Part shown: piece after piece, positions 45,477 to 55,034 of the stretch
Layout: every line of letters begins with the position of its first letter
Position numbering within the stretch: position 1 is the first letter of the stretch
Assembly: GCA_015178975.1 (NCBI GenBank)
Contig: WHVD01000077.1
Location: forward strand, 62,001 to 126,000
Origin: Hysterangium stoloniferum
Lineage: Eukaryota; Basidiomycota; Agaricomycetes; Hysterangiales; Hysterangiaceae
Length of the DNA: 64,000 nucleotides
Reading direction: 5' to 3'
Made by a program: the position numbers and the translations under genes
Notes under the pieces: model-generated
Database searches by the model: none
Seen by the model: only the letters and a program-made list of their open reading frames with translations
Told to the model about the DNA's origin: nothing

Positions 45477-46314
45477 TGTTACGACCAGACAATCCCGCCG
45501 GACTCCGGGCACTAACCCGTACGCCCCCACATGCTACAAGCACCAATTGTCTGTTTATAGGATTTCCCGCCCAGACTCCATTACGTCAAGACTTGTTACG
45601 TTCGACCTCATTACGACACATCAGTCACCAGACGTTCCCCGGACTCCATCTCTGTCTATGTCCATCTTCGTCCCACACACCAGTCACCGGACCCCGCTCA
45701 GAATCCTGTCACCACTCTAATCAAGCCCCATTCCTGTTTTAGTCAAATGACCTGTCACAATTTAGGACTCCACTCCCGCTCCATTTCCTGTTATGGGTTA
45801 TGCTTTGTCACGATTTGGACTCCGCTCCATTCCGTTCCATTCCTAACACCAATTTGGTGTTTACTATTCCCATTTTATGTTTTGTTAGTTTCATTTCGCC
45901 ATTACTGGATTTGGTATGTCATTCACTCCATGGTCTATATAAACTGGCAGATGTTGTACATACAATCCAGTCAGAAAATTAGCTTAGATTCCCCCCAGTA
46001 ATCTAATAACATTTTCCACTCTAAAACCTTACTTGATTCACATCGCTCACACTAGTCGGAGCCCACGGGCTCCAGTGCATCTATCTCTCTCAACTATCTC
46101 GACTCACGACCCATGACCTCCGACTTACGACCCACAACCCCCAACTTATGACCTACGACCCACGAACCCCACCCAGACTCCCTGGGATCCCCATCCGTCT
46201 GTTTGAAATTGGACAACATGATCTAGTGAGGGCACAGCCTCTAAGCTGAAGCCAAGTCCTACCGGATATCCTGCAGGTTTCTCTGGAAACCTGGCCTGTG
46301 TGTGTATCCTAACA
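45477..46314 (+). repeat. 3' LTR of element E (838 bp)
   Basis: Starts TGTTACGACCAG and ends GTGTATCCTAACA; a purine run AAAGGGAGGG (about 45464-45473) just before it serves as PPT. Followed by GTAGG. Confidence 0.95.
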
Positions 46315-46598
46315 GTAGGTACAGGTAGGTAGTTGAGTATCGATACCAGTATCATCAGGTGCAGGATATAAATGAGACATTGGTTTATATTAAGTAGAAT
46401 ATACTTTTTACTTGTATAAATCTTGAAAGCTGGCGCAGTGCTGGCTGGGGCTGGGTGACAAGGTGGGGAGAGGTGGTGTGGGCGTGACCACATGATGGTC
46501 TGAGCAATAAAAAGGGAATCCAACTGAGAGAATAGCGATAGAAGTGGGGGGGGGATAACCAAAGGGAGCTGGCCAGAGGAGACAATGGCGAAATGTCA

Positions 46599-47528
46599 TC
46601 ACTCATCCATCCTATTCATATCTCTGTTTTCATTATCCACATACTGCTCCACAGACTGCCATGCTGCACATTTGTGGGGGACAGTGCACACATGGTCCCC
46701 AGGCCTGACGGGTGCTGGTATGACTGGCGCATCATTGATGTGTGCGGGTGATGCGAGCCAGTATACGACGTGTGGTGCGAGTCGCACGCCTCCCCATGAG
46801 AAATGGCCTGGCCCCACCTCTGCGCCCGATCCACCCCCCGCCACACCACTTGAGCTGGTCGTGGTGGTGCTCGGTGAGCCCCCAGGGCCCTGTGGGAAAA
46901 ATGGCGCCATCAGCATCCCAAGCCCCAGTGTGCCGCCCCCACCCCCTCCGCCGCTGCTGCCCCTACTCCCATTCCCTGCACCACTGCCGCCGCTCCCGCC
47001 GAGGCTGCCGTATCTATTCCCACCATTCCCCGCGGCACCGCTACCAAGCCCAGGCGGGAAGCCCCCAAAGTCCATGCTCGAGCCGGTCTCATCAGACCAG
47101 TTCTGCGTGTGGTATGGGGGTGCGCGCCGCCGTGCCCAATCGGGTGCAGCGGCGCGGGGTGCAGCATGTCCTAGGGCCCGTTCCCGTGTCCGTGTCCATC
47201 ACCGCCGCCGCCATGTGGCCCGTGCCCATGCTCATGTCCCTGTCCATGGTCATGTGGCCCGTGTCCTTGCAGCCTGTGGGGCCGGTGGCCGCCGTGTGTG
47301 TGCCCCAGCTTGGGGAAGGAGGAGTGCCAGGGGGAAGTGGTCATCGGGGTCCGCGTGGATGGCAGGTCCGTTCAGCGCGGGCACGGCATCGGCATAGTGG
47401 CTGCTGCTGGAGTAGTAGGCCGTGGGGAGCCCGTAGGGGAGGTGGTAGGGTGTGCCATCGATGGGGGAGACGCTGCCGAACTCATTGGCGGGGAAGTCAT
47501 ATGGCGAGATGGAGATGTCGTGGGGCAA
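46599..47528 (-). other. Coding-like block in the left arm (unrecognised)
   Basis: GC-rich block with two possible readings. One is PHDISISPYDFPANEFGSVS with a serine-rich continuation SSSSHYADAVPALNGPAIHA (47250-47528), followed by His/Gly-rich repeats (GHGPHDHGQGHEHGHGP type). Another holds MDFGGFPPGLGSGAAGNG and a C-terminal SHHTSYTGSHHPHTSMMRQS ending in MKTEI (46616). A TTTTCCCACAG acceptor-like site lies within. The right arm keeps both readings. It is probably part of a host gene caught in the element; I cannot name the family. Confidence 0.35.
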
Positions 47529-47735
47529 GGCATCGGTGCGGCACTTCTTGCAGCTGTTGTTGGGGCTGGGGCGGTAGATGCATCGGTGTACTTGGAGTTG
47601 AAGTTTTCCTTCAACTTTTTTGGCTTGGTCAAGCTGCTTGCGACACTTTGCAACTTTGTGACACTATGCGACTTTTTGTGTTTGTGACACTGTGCTACTG
47701 TTTGCGACACTTTGCAACATTGTGTGACCCTACTG
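47444..47735. other. Spacer between the two arms
   Basis: Contains the part of the coding-like block not shared by the right arm (47450-47600) and a short array of GCGACACTTTGCAACTTTGT units (about 47635-47735), like the outer arrays. Confidence 0.6.
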
Positions 47736-48557
47736 CCTCCCCTACGGGCTCACCACGGCCTACTACTCCAGCAGCAGCCACTATGCCGATGCCATGCCCG
47801 CACTGAATGGACCCACTGTCCACGCGGACCCTGACAACCACTTCCCCCCCACCGTGACATGGCACCCCACCTTCCCCAAGCTGGGGCACACACACGGCAG
47901 CCACTGGCCCCACGGGCTACAAGGACACGGGCCGCACGACCATGGACAGGGACATGGGCATGGGCACGGGCCACATGGCGGTGGCGGTGATGGACATGGA
48001 CACGGGAATGGGCCCTAGGACACGCTGCACCCCACGCCGCTGCACCCGATCGCACACGGCGGCGCGCACCCCCGTACCACACGCAGAACTGGTCCAATGA
48101 GACTGGCTTGAGCATGGACTTTGGGGGCTTCCCACCTGGGCTTGGTAGCGGTGCCGCAGGGAATGGCAGGAGTAGACACAGCAGCCTCGGCGGGAGTGGT
48201 GCAGGGAACGGGAGTAGGGGCGGCATGCTGGGGCTTGGGACGCTGACGGTGCCATTTTTCCCACAGGGCCCTGGGGGCTCGCCGAGCACCACCATGACCA
48301 GCTCAAGCGGTGCAGCAGGGGGTGGATCGGGCGTGGAGGTGGGGCCGGGCCATTTCTCGCAGGGAGGCATGCGACTCGCACCACACATCGTATACTGGCT
48401 CGCATCACCCGCACACATCAATGATGCGCCAGTCGTACCAGCACCTGTCGGGCCTGGGGACCACACATGCGCTGTCCCCCGCAAATGTGCAGCATGGCAG
48501 TCTGTGGAGCAGTATGTGGATGACGAAAACAGAGATATGAATAGGATGGATGAGTGA
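47736..48557 (+). other. Coding-like block in the right arm (unrecognised)
   Basis: Inverted copy of 46599-47443. It reads LPYGLTTAYYSSSSHYADAM, the His/Gly-rich stretch, MDFGGFPPGLGSGAAGNG, then GPGGSPSTTMTSSSGAAG. In another frame it ends SHHTSYTGSHHPHTSMMRQS...MTKTEI. Differences from the left arm are mostly C/T and G/A changes plus small length changes in Gly-rich runs. This is a duplicated block in a foldback element and not two ordinary genes. Confidence 0.35.
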
Positions 48558-49139
48558 TCACATTCCACCATCGTCTCCTCTGGCCAGCTCCCTTTGGTTA
48601 TCCCCCCCCCACTTCTATTGCTATCCTCTCAGTTGGATTCCCTTTTTATTGCTCAGACCATCATGTGGTCACGCCCACACCACCTCTCCCCACCTTGTCA
48701 CCCAGCCCCAGCCAGCACTGCACCAGCTTTCAAGATTTATACAAGTAAAAAGTATATTCTACTTAATATAAACCAATGTCTCATTTATATCCTGCACCTG
48801 ATGATACTGGTATCGATACTCAACTACCTGTACCTACCCACCATCACCCCAGCCTGCCCCCTGCCGCTGCCACCATCTCGGATACTGCCTGCCCCAAGCC
48901 CCATTTTCTTGTTCCATGCCATCATCCCCAGCTTCAAATTCACATGCAATGTGTACCTCCTACTGTATATCAGGTTTGCTGCGGCTTCTTCTTAACATAG
49001 ATTATGTATATAATTGATAGTGATGTGTTTTTTTCCTCCCTTTGTCCATGTGCTGTGTGTATAGTGTATCATTGTTTGTGGTCATAGAGAAAAGAGGATA
49101 ATAGAAATTTTGGAGGCTTTTTACATAGATTATTATTGT

Positions 49140-49633
49140 GTGAAGACACTGTGCTATGATTTGTGACACTTTTGCGACTTTTTGCAACATGACTTTTTGC
49201 GATACTTTGCGACTTTGTGCGACACTTTGTGACTTTATGTGACACTTTGTGACTTTGTGTGACTTTGCAACTTTCAAAGAGTCACAAAGAGTAAGTCGCA
49301 AAGAGTCTAAAAAAGTCACAAAGACTCTAAAAGAGTCACAAAGAGTCACAAAAAGTTGCAAAGAGTCTACATGAGTCACAAAGAGTCTATAACAGTTGCA
49401 AAGAGTCTATAACAGTTGCAAAGAGTCTAAAAGAGTCGCAAAATGTCCAAAAGAGTTGCAAAATGTCCAAAAGAGTTGCAAAATGTCCAAAAGAGTTGCA
49501 AAATGTCCAAAAGAGTCGCAAACAGTCTATCAGAGTCGCAAACAGTTGCAAACAATCCCAAAGAGTCTAGAATAGTCACAAAAAGTCTAGAATAGTTGCA
49601 AAAAGTCTAAAAGAGTCGCACTCTAGCCTCCTG
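49140..49633. repeat. Right outer array of the inverted-repeat element
   Basis: Units such as GAGTCACAAAGAGTCTA and AAAAGAGTTGCAAAATGTCC; the latter 20-bp unit occurs four times in a row (about 49430-49512). The array is longer than its left counterpart. The arrays may serve as binding sites for a transposase (inference). Confidence 0.8.
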
Positions 49634-50372
49634 AAAACTTGCAAATCACATTGAATATTCCCGAACACTTGCCAATTGTAATGAATCACACTGTATCTTT
49701 TCAAATATTTGTGAATTGCACTGAATTGCACCGTATCCTTTCGAATATTTGTGAATCGTGCTGAATTGCAAAACATCAGTTCAGGGTTTCTCACCTTGAA
49801 AAACCTCTAAGAAACTCATGGAAAATCATCAATTTCTTCATGATTTCACAAACAGATTTTTTGAATTTCCATAGTGTTTGTGACCAAGGAAAATTTTGTT
49901 GAAATATATAATTATTCAATGATTTTATGTATAATTAAATTGTAAACTTCATCATGGTTTTCCCCTTGACAAAACATTAAAAAAACTTTGTCTTGGCTCA
50001 AGATTTTTTCAGGCAGAAAACCATAGTTTTCACTGAATTCCCTCAGGGGCAAAATTAAGTAGAAATATGTGGTTTTCAATTGATTTCTCTAGGCACATTA
50101 TTACAGTTTTCATAGGATTTTGTTAGGTGGAAAAATCCTAACAAAATACAGGGTTTTCTAAAAGTTTTCTTATTCAGAAAATCCATAAAGAACAGGCTAT
50201 TTCCAACAATATTTCCTCATAATTTCCTGATGCAATTTTTTAGAATTTTCAGATCCAATTTTTGGCCTCAGAAAAACCTACTAAAACTCAGAATTTTCAA
50301 AGAGTTTTCAATTCACAAAACACTTAGAAAATTTGGCCAAATAACAAGATTTTCTGAAGGTTTTCCAACTCC
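49634..50372. other. AT-rich unassigned stretch
   Basis: No coding homology. A ~44-bp unit with ATATTTGTGAATTGCACTGA is repeated about twice (49680-49770). The rest has irregular returns of GATTTTC, GGTTTTC and AAAACC words. It lies between the inverted-repeat arm and ORF3 text and may be its outermost part or an old separate insertion. Confidence 0.4.
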
Positions 50373-51073
50373 AAAAATCTTGGGGTGCCTCCAGTGAAAG
50401 GGAAGGATGGTACTACCTTTTACGATTGGGAATTGGTCAGATGGATTAAACTCCGAAGTATCAAGCTGACTCGAGGAGATGAAAAGGAACCACCCTCAGG
50501 GACCACGCCTCGGCAGGGACCAGTACAGAAAAGGTATCAGGTCGGCCCCATCAACTCTTCTTCAGACTCGGAGGATAGTGACACCACCTATCCATGATAC
50601 GGGGTGAAGTATCTGGGGGAGGACTCGTTCACAGGGTTCACTACCAAAGCCCATACACTTTGTCTCTACCGATCCAAATCAAAGAAGGGAACTTAAACCA
50701 ACTGTCAGAATATGGTGTGGGTATCGACCAAGCAAGACCTCGACCGCCATTGCCATGGGAAACCCCTTCCAACCCTCTCCCACACCTCCCCCTCTATCTG
50801 TTCCACCCCAGAGTCAAAGGAGCATGTGCCACCACAGCTACAAGACTCCTTGGACCACCCCCCGAACCTTCAGCTTTCTATACCTGCCACTACACACATG
50901 CTGCAGACAGCTCCATACCAATTGGAACAGACCTGCGATGTTGTGATGCTCAACCCTCCAATCATCGAGCCACCCTCCATGTCTATTCCCTTGAGCGAAA
51001 AGGCCAGAGGGAAACAAAGAGTCTCCCACCCAATCGAACTGGAGGTCGGGGAGACAGTGATAAGTGGGAACAA
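50373..51073 (+). pseudogene. ORF3 fragment, group 1 (plus strand)
   Basis: Open 50385-50597: GTTFYDWELVRWIKLRSIKL followed by an acidic SSSDSEDSD, matching FYDWELLRRIKLQRIVLTRG of element A ORF3. Next comes Pro-rich text like the linker. It has the orientation of element B and could be its displaced end. It is cut on the right by an MITE at 51074. Confidence 0.6.
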
Positions 51074-51285
51074 GGGTCAAAAAATCATTCCAATGAGTGA
51101 TTATTTTATTTATTTATCATTCCACCAATTTGGATTCAAATTACATAAGCCAAGCATCAGCTTCAAGCTAGAATACTATACTATATTGGGTGATATGTTA
51201 GGAATTATCTGATCTCTGGTGTTTGTATTGTGAATCAATCTCTCCAAAATAACAAAACATTGGAATGATTTTTTGAGCCACTGTA
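51074..51285. mobile_element. 212-bp MITE related to the Tc1 element
   Basis: Ends GGGTCAAAAAATCATTCC and GGAATGATTTTTTGAGCC are inverted, with CACTGTA at the right. It matches 54821-55034 along its whole length, which directly follows the Tc1 transposase relic. It has no ORF and lies in the ORF3 fragment. Confidence 0.75.
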
Positions 51286-51861
51286 TTCCAGAACTATCAG
51301 GAAATGACCAAGAACTTGGAAACTTCCAAATGGGGTCAGGATGTCAGCTTCAGCTTATGTGCTACACCTTTATGCAAATGCTCAAAGTCCTTAATTTCAG
51401 ACACAGGAATGTTACACCAGAGGATACAGATATTCAGAGTTCCAAAGGGTTCTGAATATCAACAGAGAGAAGGAAGGAATAAGAAACTAAGTTGATATCA
51501 GATCTGATGTAAAGTACAAATTCATAGAAACTAATATAAGTTTTCTCGTTATTGTACTGCAAATTAAGATCACAATAAGATGGAATTGGAAGTATTCCAA
51601 AATGGGAATAAAATAAGATGGACTAAGGAAAGTATTCCAAAATGGGAATACAATGAGTAAACAAGTGAATACTTGTTAGTCAACAAGTTACCAAATGTGG
51701 AACAAAGGTGAGATCCAGAAGTACAGGAACTATGAATGTTCCATAGTTGGAAATCAAAATCAGATATTGAGGTGGGAAGTTGTATTGGAGACTTGGGGTG
51801 GAGGTTGGATCTTTTGGATGATATTGGATATTGAAGTATCAGGGAATGGGTTGTAATAATC
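51286..51861. other. Unassigned stretch
   Basis: No homology seen. It contains a tandem pair with GAAAGTATTCCAAAATGGGA (about 51585-51655). It may be the rest of a DIRS-type element, whose RT scrap follows, but nothing proves that. Confidence 0.3.
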
Positions 51862-52089
51862 TCAGGGAAACAATAGGTCTTGTGTCATGTGGTACGTACC
51901 CAAATTTGGCTTTGGGATCAGTCCCAGGGGAGATGTCTGAAATGGTCCTATGGCTTGCTCCAGCTCCTCTGGCATAAAGTCCCTGGAGTAGTGGCCAATC
52001 TTCTGTTCACTTGCTATATACTTGTTTATAAATTCTGTGTCCACTAAGGAAGATCTGTGATTTTCAAAAAATGGCAGTATGTGATATGT
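51862..52089 (-). mobile_element. Probable DIRS-type reverse transcriptase scrap
   Basis: Minus-strand text EFINKYIASEQKIGHYSRDF, EELEQAIGPFQTSPLGLIPK and MTQDLLFP resembles the start of the RT of fungal tyrosine-recombinase (DIRS-like) elements. It is only about 75 codons, with no recombinase in sight. Confidence 0.45.
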
Positions 52090-52372
52090 TGTTAAGGGTT
52101 GTGCAGAGCTTAATGGAGGGTTTCCAGAGAAATCCACAGATATTCCAGTAGGACTTGGCTTCAGCTTATAGGCTACACCCTCGTGAGATAGTAGCATTCA
52201 ATTTCACACAAGCAGGCAGAAAACCCAGGGAGTCTGGGTATAGTTTCTGGGTCAAAGGTTCATGGGTCAAAAGTTGATGTTGAATGACCAGTCAGAACGC
52301 CTGTAGGCTCCAATGTGGTCGAGAGCATTGTGCTTAAGATGAGAGGTGGAGATAGAGTAGAATAGGTGTTAG
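52090..52372 (-). repeat. Group 2 LTR fragment
   Basis: Shares GGGTTTCCAGAGAAA, CAGTAGGACTTGGCTTCAGC and AGTCTGGGT-type text with the solo LTRs at 7850 and 12115. It is cut off at the right by a group 1 LTR fragment. Confidence 0.7.
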
Positions 52373-52584
52373 TATTACTCACATACTTCTTGTGGGCTAG
52401 AGTGCCCACAAGCATACATGGACTCTTGAACTAATAACAAGGGAATATGGCCCGTATTTATGAGTGATAGAGAAGGAAATAAAAGTATAAAACATAAATG
52501 AAATAATGGAAATATAAAGCGGCTAAAGGGTAAGGCTTAGATTAGAGTCTTTAGTCACACCTCCTATGTGACCTATCCTTCACA
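52373..52584 (-). repeat. Group 1 (B type) LTR fragment
   Basis: Ends CTATCCTTCACA at 52584 and matches the first 210 bp of the LTR of element B in reverse. The G-rich PPT (CTGGGGGGGCAC in sense) follows at 52585, so it is the start of a 3' LTR whose element lies to the right. Confidence 0.8.
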
Positions 52585-53390
52585 GTGCCCCCCCAGTTTG
52601 GAGGACCATGTCATGCAAAATCCTGTAGCCTACTGGGGACTCCTCCCCATGCTTCCTTGTTGGAACCCCCTAGCTGTAGTATTGCTTGACCCCATTCCTC
52701 CCACTTGTTACGGAGGGGACCTACAATCTCACAGATCTTCAAGTCGTGAGAGTTGGGAGACAATTGTCCTGCTTTGTGCACTGTGGATACCCAGTGGCTG
52801 TAGGCTTTTTGTCACATCCTGATGATGAGGTGAACCCTGTCAGCTGGGTTGAGGTCCAGTCGCGAAAGGAGATGAGGTGTCATCTGCTGGGGAGTGGTAC
52901 TGTCCGTGGTCATGCAATCAGGGTTTATCCAGTCGTCACTAGCAGGAAGTAACTCCTCCAGTAGATCAACAAGGTCGGTAAGGGGGGAAGAGATTGAGGT
53001 TTTGGGAGGGGTGCAAGGGAAGTTCACTGACAGCTGTCTGAATGGTGACAGCTTGATCCATGAAATGATGCCTTGCAGCTTCTCCACCTCTGCCATGTCA
53101 TTTATAAGCAGGTAGAAGTCGACCATGGTCTCTTCCAGTGATGCTAGTCCTCTGCAGTCACTTACTTTCCCCTCTAGCAAGGGTGGCTGTAATGCGGGCA
53201 GTAGCTGACTCAGGACCCTGCTGATGGTGAACTGTGCTGAGTGGTAGTTGATTGCTATTTGCACCCAAATGTTGCCATCAGAGCCACTCAGAGGTTTGAT
53301 GTCCTTGGCTAATTTCCCTCTAGAAACTCCCTCAAGAGTCCAGAGTCAAGAGTGGAAGTCTCCTGGTTTAGATCATTCACAATTGGAGGT
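52585..53390 (-). pseudogene. ORF3 C-terminal fragment, group 1 (minus strand)
   Basis: The open stretch 52812-53264 (MQIAINYHSAQFTISRVLSQ, ETMVDFYLLINDMAEVEKLQ, LTDLVDLLEELLPAS) aligns with ORF3 of element A (FPVRRVLSELVPVLQ, MEDFYLSFEDLAEGKNF, LVDLLEALVL). Toward 52600 comes the end block with (Q)EAW. It adjoins the PPT and LTR fragment at 52373, so it is the 3' end of another group 1 copy. Confidence 0.7.
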
Positions 53391-53801
53391 TAACACGAGA
53401 CAGTGATTATGTGGTATAAGATTCTAACCAATTTCTGCATGGCCATTCCATGGTCTAGAGGTGTGATACTCCTTTGGTTTAATTCCCATTGGAAGTGGCC
53501 CCGAGTTGGAATATTGCTGGCACCCCACTTTTGGATTATGTTTGTTACTTTCTTCCAGACTCTGTTAAAACCAGAAAACCTGCCAGGCTCCAAACCCCAC
53601 CCTATATGCACCTGACTCTCTATACCAGGTTATAGCTAACCGGAAAACCCACCTCTATTATTTTAACAGAAAAGTTACTATTTCAGTAAAAATACAAGTC
53701 TAAACCATTTGTGAGACCAATAAACATGTCATGTGACTTTGTTTACATCTGTTTGACATGTTGACAATTGGTTCAACCACTTCTTAGCCTTTACCACCAC
53801 T
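53391..53801. other. Unassigned stretch with a 106-bp LTR-like scrap
   Basis: 53563-53668 starts like a group 2 LTR (TGTTAAAACC, CCACCCTATATGCACC) and ends TTTTAACA, giving 8-bp inverted tips. It is much shorter than an LTR. The remainder shows nothing I recognise. Confidence 0.4.
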
Positions 53802-54804
53802 ATGAAAGCTATTTCTACTACTCAGTGTTTTACTATCATCTCTCTTCTTCAAGAGGGGTATTCCTACACTCAAATCCAGACTAAAACTGGTTTAGGGAAG
53901 CAGTAGGATTAAGGCTGAAGTGCTTGCAGATAAAGAAAACAACCCAACTGGCCATCTTTCCAAGCTTACCACTCATGACAAACAGTCAATTGTCCATCAA
54001 ATTAGCTCTGGAAAACTTGACAATGCCATTCAAGCTGCCCAATTCATTAATTCTGCCATCCCCAACTCTGTCATTCCTCAAACAGTCAGGAATGCACTCA
54101 AGAAAAATGGTTTTTACTCTGCAACAAAGAGGAAAGTACCTATGTTGAAGAAGACTCATCATCAGAAGCAACTTGAATTTGCTCAGTACCATGAAAACTG
54201 GACTGTGGAGGACTTCAAAAGGGTGTTGTGGACAGATGAGACAAAGATTAACTGAATTGGATCTGATGGAAAGGTGTATGTTTGGAAAGAATGGGGGGAA
54301 CCAATATCTAACTGAACCACAATACCAACTGTCAAGCATGGAGGAGGAAATAATCTCATGGTATGGGGTTGTGTGGGGTGGAATGGTGTGGGAAAGTTAG
54401 TGGAGGTTCAGGGAACAATGGATGCTGGTGGAGACTTTGGAGGATGGAGTGGTAGAAGCTTTGAAATGCTGGAAATGGAGGAGGACAAACATTACTTTCA
54501 ACAGGATAATGATCCAAAACACACATCTAGGAAGGCCAAGAAGTGGTTTGAAGACAATGGTATTCAAGTACTATCCTGGCCTGCCCAGTCTCCTGATCTA
54601 AATCCCATTGAACACCTTTGGGAACACCTCAAGTGTCACCTGCAACAATACCCAACACCACCTAAAGGAGTACATGCATTATGGGACTGAGATGTGGAGG
54701 AGTGGAATGCAATTCAACCATAAGTGTGTCAGAATCTAATAGAAAGCATGCCTAGAAGGATACAAGCAGTTATTAAAGCAAAAGGTGGTCATACCAAGTA
54801 TTAA
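53802..54804 (+). pseudogene. Tc1/mariner transposase pseudogene
   Basis: The gene starts at ATG 53802 (MKAISTTQCFTIISLLQEGY) with a helix-turn-helix-like N-terminus; a frameshift near 53890 follows. The middle block is TTHDKQSIVHQISSGKLDNA. The catalytic triad is visible as D in VLWTDETKIN, D in YFQQDNDPKHTS and E in SPDLNPIEHLWE, 34 residues apart for the last pair (DD34E). It ends at TAA 54804. In-frame stops at 54253, 54313 and 54689 are TGA where the family has CGA-type codons, and a TAA occurs near 54721. The left terminal repeat was not found. The transposase would cut and paste the element at TA sites; it is dead. Confidence 0.85.
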
Positions 54805-54820
54805 TTAGTTGGAAAATAGA

Positions 54821-55034
54821 GGGTCAAAAAATTGTTCCAATGAGTGATTATCTTGTTTTATTTATTATTCCACCCAATTTAGGTTCAAATCACATAGGCC
54901 AAGCATAAGCTTCAAGCTAGGATGCTATACAATATTGGGTAATACTTTAGGAATTATCTGATCTCTGGTGTTTGTATTGTGAATCAATCTTTCCAAAATC
55001 ACAAAACATTGGGACAATTTTTTGAGCCACTGTA
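54821..55034. repeat. Tc1 3' end carrying an inner inverted repeat (MITE-like)
   Basis: From GGGTCAAAAAATTGTTCC to AATTTTTTGAGCCACTGTA, near-identical in layout to the MITE at 51074-51285. TA flanks both sides (TAGAGGG at left, CACTGTA at right). It starts 16 bp after the transposase stop. Confidence 0.7.

Larger units (their letters stand above)
38161..46314 (+). mobile_element. Element E: complete Ty3 group 2 chromovirus, TSD GTAGG
   Basis: 8,154 bp, with LTRs of 840 and 838 bp and GTAGG at 38156-38160 and 46315-46319. Order: LTR, gag (39037-40328), protease, RT, RNase H, integrase, chromodomain (ends 44052), antisense Zn2Cys6 gene (44251-45264), LTR. The two LTRs differ by a few percent, mostly C/T or G/A, so it is older than A. 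The structure is complete but the coding part has several breaks. It lies in the left arm of the inverted-repeat element. Confidence 0.93.
37716..49633. mobile_element. Giant inverted-repeat (foldback) element, interrupted by element E
   Basis: Two inverted arms flank a spacer of about 290 bp (47444-47735). The left arm is 37716-38160 plus 46315-47443, the right arm 47736-49633. Without element E the unit is about 3.8 kb. Arms match over their coding-like block, a spacer and a tandem array of GAGTCACAAAGAGTC-type units at the outer ends. Possible tips are CAGGAG (37716) and CTCCTG (49633). No transposase was found. The outer limits are tentative. Confidence 0.6.

Noticed and set aside
46585-47806. 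Long plus-strand ORFs (270 and 354 codons) across the left arm
   Set aside because: They are low-complexity, Pro/Arg-rich opposite-strand shadows of the GC-rich block in the inverted-repeat arms; the right arm shows the same effect on the other strand.
49430-49520. Regular 20-bp repeats that could suggest a CRISPR array
   Set aside because: The units are contiguous with no unique spacers, and the sequence is eukaryotic. It is a tandem array at an element end.
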